DNA of 34,973 nucleotides, from contig JBBRUG010000016.1 of the NCBI GenBank assembly GCA_038247995.1, positions 1-34,973 on the forward strand, written 5' to 3'. This document shows, piece by piece, positions 29,852 to 34,973 of this stretch. The notes below the pieces were generated by a model. It made no database searches and was not told the DNA's origin. It saw nothing but the letters and a program-made list of their open reading frames with translations. The translations under genes and the position numbers were made by a program. This DNA is from JBBRUG01 sp038247995 (GTDB lineage Bacteria; Chloroflexota; Chloroflexia; Chloroflexales; Chloroflexaceae). How positions within the stretch are numbered: position 1 is the first letter of the stretch; the number at the start of each line of letters is the position of its first letter.

Positions 29852-31657
29852 GTGAAGGCAACCTCAACGATTAGCAGCGCTGAGCCATCATCTGGATCGC
29901 CGGAACCGAGCATGAACCGCTGGCGGATGCTCGGGAGCGAGCGTTTCTATACGCTGGCACGTTGGCTTACGCTGCTATTGCTGGTTTCAGTAACACCGGT
30001 ACTCACCGGTGAGTCGTTCTGGCCTTTTACGCTGAACAGCCATCCGCTGGTGATTGTGCTCTGGGCTTATGCCTTTTTTAGCCTGATCGCAACTCTTGCG
30101 CTGATAATCCCCCCCGCTGCCCCCCTCTTGAGTCTGGCGTATCTGGCTGACATTACCTTTATTTCGCTGATGACGTTTTTCAGCGGCGATCAAGCGGCGA
30201 TCTTCTTCCCACTTTATCTCTTCCCGCTGATTAATACCGCAATTCGCCAACCGCCGAATTTGAGCTTACTCTCCGGCATTGTTGCGGCCACCTTTTATCT
30301 TACGGCGCTCGTCGGGTGGCAGCGTTTTCTGGCCCCCGATACCATACTCACCGAACTCGACTATGCCGCACTTGGTTTGCGGGCGCTGATCTTAACTTTC
30401 TTGCCCTGGCTCACCAGCGGCCTGGCTGAACGGTGGAGCGAGAACAATCGGCAGAGCGTTGCAGTGGCACAGCGACAGGCCGACCAGGCGCTGACTGAGG
30501 CGCGGGCCTATCGTGATCAGATGCGCTCGCTCTACGAGGTGGCGTACACCCTTTCCACAATGCCCGATTATCGGCAAGTGCTTGAATCGGCTCTACGTGA
30601 GAGCCGGAAGCTTGTACCGTTCACCTCGGGCTGTGTATTGCTCTCGTCCGGCAATGGCGATGAATTGTACGTAGCTGCTAGTCAGTCGTTTAGCGTTGCC
30701 GACCAGGCGCGCCGGGTGGCCGAGTTGCGCGGCGCGTTTGCCGCTGCGTTGCGTTCACCCGAAGGCCAGATCCTGGTTGAGATCAGCAAAGATGGCGATC
30801 TCCAGGCATTCGAGACGCTACGGGCCTGTCGTAGCGCCTGTGTGATCCCGCTGCGGGCCGGGTTGCGTACCTATGGCCTGATGGTTGTGGCGAGCGATCG
30901 GGTGGATGCCTTCACCGGCGAACAACTCGATATGCTCACCGCCCTGGCAAACTATGCGATTATCGCCCTGCATAACGCCCAGTTGATCTTCGACCTTAAA
31001 GAAGAGCGCACGAAGCTGCTCTCCAAAGAAGAAGAAGTGCGCCACCAGTTGGCGCGCGACCTGCACGACGGCCCTGCGCAGTCGATTGCGGCGATCACGA
31101 TGAACCTGGAGTTCATCAAACGGCTCTTGGAGCGCGATCCGAGCCGCGTCAATGAAGAATTGGAAAAACTAAGCGGGCTCGCCAAGCGCACCACCTATGA
31201 AGTACGCACGATGCTCTTTGAGTTGCGCCCGCTGGTGTTGGAGACGCAAGGGCTACGTGTAACGCTTGAGCAGTATCTCGAACGCTTTATGAATAATGAT
31301 GCCGGCGCGACCATCTTGCTGGAGGCCGACGGTATGGACGATGTGCATCTCGATACGAAGACCGAGGGCACACTATTCAATATTATTCAAGAGGCCGTGA
31401 ATAACGCCCTGAAGCACGCCCAGGCCAAGCATATTTGGGTGCGCCTGCGCCGCGAAGGAAATACATTGTTCGCTGAAATCCAAGATGACGGCATGGGTTT
31501 CGACAAAGCCGCTGTGTTACGCACCTATGAGAAACGTGGCTCGTTTGGCTTGCTGAATATTGACGAGCGTTCGCGCCTGGTCGGTGGGCACGCCGCCATG
31601 GAATCGGCGCCGGGTGAAGGCACCAAGGTAAGCATTGTGGTGCCGATTGAGTCTTAA
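29852..31657 (+). CDS. Membrane sensor histidine kinase, NarX/LiaS-type (HisKA_3)
   Basis: A 601-residue kinase. The N-terminal 200 residues contain about six hydrophobic segments. A coiled linker follows, then a GAF-like domain (about 225-375). The dimerisation domain has LARDLHDGPAQSIA with the phospho-acceptor His near residue 405, and IQEAVNNALKHAQAKHIWV (N box). The ATP lid region is DDGMGFDKAAV, FGLLNIDERSRLVGG and GTKVSIVVP. The GTG at 29852 has AGGCGG upstream; the ATG at 29912 would also leave all membrane segments and is a fair alternative. The signal is unknown. Its stop overlaps the rsmA ORF. No NarL-type regulator lies beside it. Confidence 0.92.
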   Translation: MKATSTISSAEPSSGSPEPSMNRWRMLGSERFYTLARWLTLLLLVSVTPVLTGESFWPFTLNSHPLVIVLWAYAFFSLIATLALIIPPAAPLLSLAYLADITFISLMTFFSGDQAAIFFPLYLFPLINTAIRQPPNLSLLSGIVAATFYLTALVGWQRFLAPDTILTELDYAALGLRALILTFLPWLTSGLAERWSENNRQSVAVAQRQADQALTEARAYRDQMRSLYEVAYTLSTMPDYRQVLESALRESRKLVPFTSGCVLLSSGNGDELYVAASQSFSVADQARRVAELRGAFAAALRSPEGQILVEISKDGDLQAFETLRACRSACVIPLRAGLRTYGLMVVASDRVDAFTGEQLDMLTALANYAIIALHNAQLIFDLKEERTKLLSKEEEVRHQLARDLHDGPAQSIAAITMNLEFIKRLLERDPSRVNEELEKLSGLAKRTTYEVRTMLFELRPLVLETQGLRVTLEQYLERFMNNDAGATILLEADGMDDVHLDTKTEGTLFNIIQEAVNNALKHAQAKHIWVRLRREGNTLFAEIQDDGMGFDKAAVLRTYEKRGSFGLLNIDERSRLVGGHAAMESAPGEGTKVSIVVPIES

Positions 31658-32597
31658 CCCCTACCTCAACCCCGAGCGTGTGCGCGCCGCCCTGCGCGCC
31701 CTAGATCTGCGGCCCAGCCGGGGTATGGGTCAGAACTTCTTGATCGACCCCGCTGCCCTGGCGACAATTGTCGCTGCTGCCGAGTTGACTCGTGATGATC
31801 TGGTCATCGAAGTGGGGCCTGGCCTGGGTGTACTCACCTGGGAGTTGGTGCAACACGCAGGCCATGTGATCGCCGTCGAGCTCGACAAGCGCCTCGCTGC
31901 TCGCCTCCACGATGAATTTATCAACGCCCCGCTCACGATTGTGCAGGCTGATATGCTGCGCGTGGATCCGGCGGATCTGTTGGGACAGGGGGACCAAGGA
32001 CGAAAGACCAAAGACCAAAGCGCGCGTGAGGGCGGGTTAGACGTTCCTCCTGCTTCAGCCCGCAGCCCGCAGCCCGCAGCCCGCAGCCCGCAACCCTACA
32101 AACTTGTTGCCAATCTGCCGTATGCGATCACCGCGCCGGTGTTGCGCCATTTCCTGGAGGCAACCGTACCGCCGCTCATGAGTGTGGTGCTTGTGCAGTG
32201 GGAAGTGGCCGAGCGGATTACCGCACAGGCCGGCGATTTGAGCGTACTGGCCCATTCCGTGCAGATCTACGCTGAACCGGAGATTGTTGCGCGCGTGCCG
32301 GCGCAGAGCTTCTTCCCCGCTCCTGCCGTCGACTCGGCCATCCTACGGATGCGTCGCCGCCCGGCCCTAGCGGTTAATGTGGATAGTGTGGATAACCTCT
32401 TCCGCGTGATCAAAGCCGGTTTCTTGCATACCCGCAAGCAGCTTGGCAATGCATTGCCGAAAGGTTTGGCGGCAATGGGCATGGCCCGAGAGCGCGATGA
32501 CGTTCTCGCCGCGCTCGCCGTCGCCGGCGTGGATTCCACCCGCCGTGCCGAGACGCTAACGCTGGACGAGTGGTTCGCAGTCTATCAAAAGTTGTAA
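31635..32597 (+). CDS. rsmA: 16S rRNA dimethyladenosine transferase with in-frame repeat insertion
   Basis: A 320-residue KsgA/RsmA protein: RGMGQNFLIDPAALATIV, SAM motif EVGPGLGVLTWELVQ, AVELDKRLAARL, the catalytic NLPYAITAPVL, and a C-terminal helical domain (FLHTRKQLGNALP). It methylates two adjacent adenosines near the 3' end of 16S rRNA. Between LLGQ and YKLVANLPY a 36-residue insert (GDQGRKTKDQ to ARSPQPAARSPQP) not expected in the family is encoded by two heptamer arrays. The start is uncertain: GTG 31635 or TTG 31647, both overlapping the kinase gene, since no ATG is available; the family N-terminus is reached in either case. Confidence 0.93.
   Translation: MWCRLSLNPYLNPERVRAALRALDLRPSRGMGQNFLIDPAALATIVAAAELTRDDLVIEVGPGLGVLTWELVQHAGHVIAVELDKRLAARLHDEFINAPLTIVQADMLRVDPADLLGQGDQGRKTKDQSAREGGLDVPPASARSPQPAARSPQPYKLVANLPYAITAPVLRHFLEATVPPLMSVVLVQWEVAERITAQAGDLSVLAHSVQIYAEPEIVARVPAQSFFPAPAVDSAILRMRRRPALAVNVDSVDNLFRVIKAGFLHTRKQLGNALPKGLAAMGMARERDDVLAALAVAGVDSTRRAETLTLDEWFAVYQKL
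31989..32096 (+). repeat. Heptamer arrays inserted within rsmA
   Basis: Array A: GGACCAA, GGACGAA, AGACCAA, AGACCAA (31991-32018). Array B: five perfect CAGCCCG plus CAACCCT (32056-32097). The 108-bp insert keeps the frame and encodes a Pro/Arg/Gln-rich loop just before the catalytic NLPY motif. Confidence 0.88.
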
Positions 32598-32627
32598 GTG
32601 GTGACGCGAGGCTAAGCGGCACCACTT
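32596..32627. terminator. Bidirectional hairpin between convergent rsmA and FAD oxidoreductase
   Basis: AAGTGGTG/CACCACTT, a perfect 8-bp stem (32596-32603, 32620-32627) that overlaps both stop codons, with a 16-base loop. Confidence 0.6.
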
Positions 32628-33906
32628 ATTCAATCAGATCAAGCCACTTGTACCAGATTCCGGCAAAGGGCAAGAACCAGGGTTGGCCCCAGTAGAGGCC
32701 AAGCGGCGCGCCAGGGAAGGGAATTGTGGCGAAGGGGTTCGTCACCGAGCGGCCGTTGACCTGTGCAGCCAGCAGGGCGCCCATATAGCTGGCGAGCGCG
32801 ACGCCGTGCCCGGCATAGCCCAATGCATAGTGCAACCCACGATCAACACCGGCGTGCGGCATTAGATCGAACGTAGCATCGAGGGTGCCGCCCCAGGCGT
32901 AGGCTACCGGCACATCATGCAGTTGTGGGAAGACGCGCAGCATGGCCCGCTGCAAGATCGCCGCACTTTCGCGCACGGTGCGCGGCCCTTCGGGGAAGAA
33001 CGCGGCCCGTCCGCCGAAGAGCATGCGGCCATCGGGGGTGAGCCGGTAGTAGGCCAGCAGGTGGCGTGTGTCGAAGACCATGCGGCCCTGTGGGATGAGG
33101 GTACGCACCAGATCGGCGGGCAACGGCTCGGTGACGATGATGTATGAGCCGAGTGGAAAGACCTTACGGCGCAGGCGCGGCGTGGCCCGTCCGGTGTAGC
33201 CGCCGCTGGCGACGATCACCTGGGCGGCACGCAGGTCGCCCTGATTGGTACGCAGGGTGAAGCCGCCGCTGCGGCGTTCAATCCGCTCAACGGTTACGCC
33301 GCTACACAGCCGCGCTCCGGCACGCTGGGCCGCAGTAGCGAGGCCGGTGGTGTAACGCGCAGGCTGCACTGCGGCGCTGAGTGGGTCAACCAGCCCGCCG
33401 TGATAGACCGTCGAGCCGATCTCGTCGGCGAGTTGGAACGGATTGAGCAGGCGTGTCGGGTGGCCGAAGGCGCGCTGAAGCAGCTCGGATTCGCGGCGTA
33501 GCCCCGCTGTATGAGCCGGTTTCGCCGCCACGATCAGATGCCCGCTGCGCTGGAAATCGCAGGCGATCCCTTCGCTGCGCACGCATTGCTCTACATAATC
33601 TATTGCCGCCAGCGCGGCGCCGAAGAGTTGGCGGGCCAGGTCGATGCCGTAGCGCTCGACGAGCGCGGCGCCGTCCAGTTTGAGGCCGGTGAGCACCATG
33701 CCGCCGTTGCGCGAACTAGCGCCCCAGCCCGGTTGATGCGCTTCGAGCAGGGTAGCTCGGACGCCCATGCGGCCCAGAGCGTGGGCGGCGGACAGCCCGG
33801 TAATGCCCCCACCAATGATTGCTACGTCGCTGGTCGCAGGCAGGGCGGCGCTAGGCGGCGGCGGGGGTTGATCGATGGTCCAGAAGGTGGTTATTTGGGT
33901 TGGCAT
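32626..33906 (-). CDS. FAD-dependent amine/amino-acid oxidoreductase (DAO family)
   Basis: A 426-residue flavoprotein. The N-terminal Rossmann dinucleotide motif is SDVAIIGGGITGLSAAHALGRMG followed by ATLLEA, then GASSRNGGMVLTGLK, the glycine-oxidase/gamma-glutamylputrescine-oxidase hallmark. AQVIVASGGYTGRATPRLRRKVFPLGSYIIVTEPL and the C-terminal GLHYALGYAGHGVALASYMGALLAAQV complete the FAD site. PuuB/OrdL-like enzymes oxidise amines or amino-acid derivatives; the actual substrate is unknown. The start at 33906 is chosen because the ORF upstream translates a REP-like hairpin. No Shine-Dalgarno is visible at it. Confidence 0.88.
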   Translation of the reverse strand: MPTQITTFWTIDQPPPPPSAALPATSDVAIIGGGITGLSAAHALGRMGVRATLLEAHQPGWGASSRNGGMVLTGLKLDGAALVERYGIDLARQLFGAALAAIDYVEQCVRSEGIACDFQRSGHLIVAAKPAHTAGLRRESELLQRAFGHPTRLLNPFQLADEIGSTVYHGGLVDPLSAAVQPARYTTGLATAAQRAGARLCSGVTVERIERRSGGFTLRTNQGDLRAAQVIVASGGYTGRATPRLRRKVFPLGSYIIVTEPLPADLVRTLIPQGRMVFDTRHLLAYYRLTPDGRMLFGGRAAFFPEGPRTVRESAAILQRAMLRVFPQLHDVPVAYAWGGTLDATFDLMPHAGVDRGLHYALGYAGHGVALASYMGALLAAQVNGRSVTNPFATIPFPGAPLGLYWGQPWFLPFAGIWYKWLDLIE

Positions 33907-33910
33907 AGAT

Positions 33911-33978
33911 AATGGGCGGGCGACCCTTGTGGTCGCCCGTACGGGATCCGGCATTGGAAGCCCAGAATGGGCGGGCGA
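33911..33978. repeat. REP-like palindrome and duplicated GC-rich word
   Basis: GGGCGACC (33918-33925), loop CTTGT, GGTCGCCC (33931-33938). Read on the minus strand it opens GTACGGGCGACC, the same word as the elements at 8383, 18919 and 18968. AATGGGCGGGCGA occurs at 33911 and again at 33966. Confidence 0.75.
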
Positions 33979-34016
33979 GCGCGGGCGCGGGCGGGCGCTG
34001 GGATATTATTGAGCCA

Positions 34017-34071
34017 GAATTGATCACGAAGGTCATGTTACAATAAAAAAGTCCATTCGAATTGATCAATT
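34017..34071 (+). promoter_or_regulatory. Promoter and possible operators of the PPOX gene
   Basis: Extended -10 TGTTACAAT (hexamer 34039-34044) is flanked by two copies of GAATTGATCA (34017-34026, 34059-34068). The second is part of a perfect 12-bp palindrome AATTGATCAATT. Flanking placement fits a repressor site. Confidence 0.45.
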
Positions 34072-34086
34072 GCAAAGGAATATACA

Positions 34087-34485
34087 ATGACGCAGACAGA
34101 ACCCGCAACCGGGCTTAGTGGGCTTGAAAGCCAGCAATATGCAAACCTCTTCACTTATCGCAAAAGCGGTGAGGCGGTGAAGACGCCGGTCTGGTTTGCG
34201 CTACGGAATGGTAAGGCGTATGTAATGACGACGGCGAATGCCGGGAAGGTGAAGCGCATTCGCAACGGCGGGCGGGTTGAAATTGGTCCGGCGGATCGGG
34301 CGGGCAAGCCGCTAGGCCCGACGGTGACGGCTTCGGCGCGCGTCCTGGATGCGGCTGAAATCGCGGTGGCGAAGGAAGCGCTGGACAAAAAGTATGGTCT
34401 GTTCAAGGCGGTGTTTGACTTCTTCGGCACGCTGAGTGGCGCCGAGCGGGAGTATCTTGAGATTGCTCCGACAACCGGGCACTGA
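34087..34485 (+). CDS. PPOX-class F420-dependent oxidoreductase family protein
   Basis: A 132-residue split-barrel flavin/F420-binding protein. YANLFTYRKSGEAVKTPVWFALRNGKAYVMTTANAGKVKRIRNGGRVEIGPADRAG is the pyridoxamine-oxidase-like core, matching the short PPOX-class family typical of Actinobacteria and Chloroflexota. It likely binds deazaflavin F420 or FMN; the substrate is unknown. AAAGGA precedes the ATG with good spacing. The C-terminus (GAEREYLEIAPTTGH) appears complete. A foreign-looking, opposite-strand amylase fragment begins just after it. Confidence 0.88.
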   Translation: MTQTEPATGLSGLESQQYANLFTYRKSGEAVKTPVWFALRNGKAYVMTTANAGKVKRIRNGGRVEIGPADRAGKPLGPTVTASARVLDAAEIAVAKEALDKKYGLFKAVFDFFGTLSGAEREYLEIAPTTGH

Positions 34486-34512
34486 AGCGCTATCTGAACA
34501 GTTAGGCGGCGC

Positions 34513-34803
34513 AGCGATTGCGAAGGCCTGTTGCGGATCGACGTCGGGGCGGCGCTGGAGCGTTTCGTAGGCCCAGAGCGCTAGGCCGTCGCGCAGGGCT
34601 TCCGGGCTCACCGGCGGCAGATCGCGCATGCCGATCTCTTCGCCGTTGTAGAACACCGGCGTGCCGGGCAGGAGCATCACCAGGGCCAGGGCCCGGCGGG
34701 CGCGCGCTTCGTCGTGGAGGCCGTCGGCGAAGAAGGTAGCCGAGCGCGTGCGGTCGTGGTTGCCGACGGTGGTGCAGTCCCAGGCGCCGGGCGGCAGTTC
34801 ACG
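34513..34803 (-). pseudogene. Internal fragment of a GH13 alpha-amylase-type glycosidase
   Basis: The minus strand encodes LPPGAWDCTTVGNHDRTRS, then ALVMLLPGTPVFYNGEEIGM and LRDGLALWAYETLQRRPD. The NHD motif is conserved region IV of GH13 enzymes and GTPxxYxGEEIGM follows it in the barrel. The normal N-terminal two thirds and the C-terminal end are missing: upstream it meets a helicase gene in the opposite orientation, and downstream it ends in unrelated sequence near the PPOX stop. It has no start codon of its own. It is either a true gene relic or one side of an assembly join near the window edge. Confidence 0.75.
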
Positions 34804-34973
34804 CTGCCCCACGAGCGCAGCCTGATCATACTCGAGGGCGTGGAAGAGGAACGCCGCCTCTGTTATGTAGCCCTGACCCGCGCCGCCGAACGGCTCTTTC
34901 TCTCGTGGGCGCCGGGTCGTCAGCGAGGCGGGAATGCGAAACCATCACGCTTCCTGAATGAGATCCTGGCCTA
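34804..34973 (+). CDS. 3' part of a UvrD/PcrA-family helicase (partial, runs off the window)
   Basis: The plus frame from 34804 reads LPHERSLI and then EGVEEERRLCYVALTRAAE, the conserved motif VI region of UvrD/PcrA/Rep superfamily 1 helicases, followed by RLFLSWAPGRQRGG and PSRFLNEI, still open at the window end. All upstream helicase domains are absent: just before 34804 the sequence codes on the other strand for an amylase fragment. The reading frame lacks a credible start. Either a truncated gene or an assembly join. Confidence 0.8.
   Translation, partial: MPHERSLIILEGVEEERRLCYVALTRAAERLFLSWAPGRQRGGNAKPSRFLNEILA

Overview
The window looks like a chromosomal segment of a Chloroflexota bacterium, most likely order Chloroflexales (filamentous anoxygenic phototrophs and relatives). 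The malate dehydrogenase closely resembles, from memory, the Chloroflexus-type 309-residue enzyme. The DNA is GC-rich, promoters are SigA-like (TTGACA-N17-TATAAT), and the first gene encodes a secreted repeat protein ending in an FLPLV-type tail that I associate with this phylum. I saw no rRNA, tRNA, CRISPR array, prophage or transposase gene. Taxonomy is inferred from recalled family resemblance, not from a search.

Layout. 1-7.1 kb: the 3' part of a secreted repeat protein, a zinc-finger/DA1-like metallopeptidase (-), a membrane-anchored alpha/beta hydrolase (+), an MFS transporter (-) and a CvpA-like membrane protein (+), with two copies of a 111-bp element, then a HEAT-like gene (-) broken by a 14-bp duplication. 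7.2-12.2 kb: mutS2 carrying a large repeat insertion, a DarA-like c-di-AMP receptor, a GT4 glycosyltransferase and a mazEF-type toxin-antitoxin pair with a clear promoter/operator. 12.3-15.7 kb: an ABC-F ATPase, a SAM methyltransferase and a small unknown protein. 15.8-17.3 kb: an SGNH lipoprotein and a LysM lipoprotein (-), separated by a structured leader with its own promoter, a 16-residue ORF and a terminator. 17.4-19.9 kb: methionine genes, namely a SAM riboswitch before a cystathionine gamma-synthase-like gene, then metF. 20.0-26.3 kb (-): tig, clpP, clpX, an OmpR-type response regulator, upp and a WecA/TagO-like transferase. 26.4-32.6 kb (+): two tandem lspA genes, an rluD-like gene, mdh, a sensor histidine kinase and rsmA. 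32.6-35 kb: a FAD oxidoreductase (-), a PPOX/F420-type oxidoreductase (+), then an abrupt join of an internal amylase fragment (-) to the 3' end of a UvrD/PcrA helicase gene (+).

Functional themes: protein quality control (tig-clpP-clpX), lipoprotein maturation (two signal peptidases II plus several lipoproteins), SAM-controlled methionine synthesis, RNA modification (RluD, RsmA), and signalling (histidine kinase, response regulator, c-di-AMP receptor).

The most unusual layer is non-coding. About ten gene boundaries carry degenerate tandem arrays with a strict 7-bp period but different heptamer words. Three are folded as inverted arms. Arrays lie next to start codons that often lack a Shine-Dalgarno, and one pair sits in frame inside the rsmA gene. 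A second repeat class, REP-like hairpins opening GTACGGGCG, occurs between genes and once inside mutS2. The leader RNA at 16.63-16.83 kb, with five alternating complementary segments and overlapping anti-terminator and terminator stems, is the best candidate for an undescribed regulatory element.
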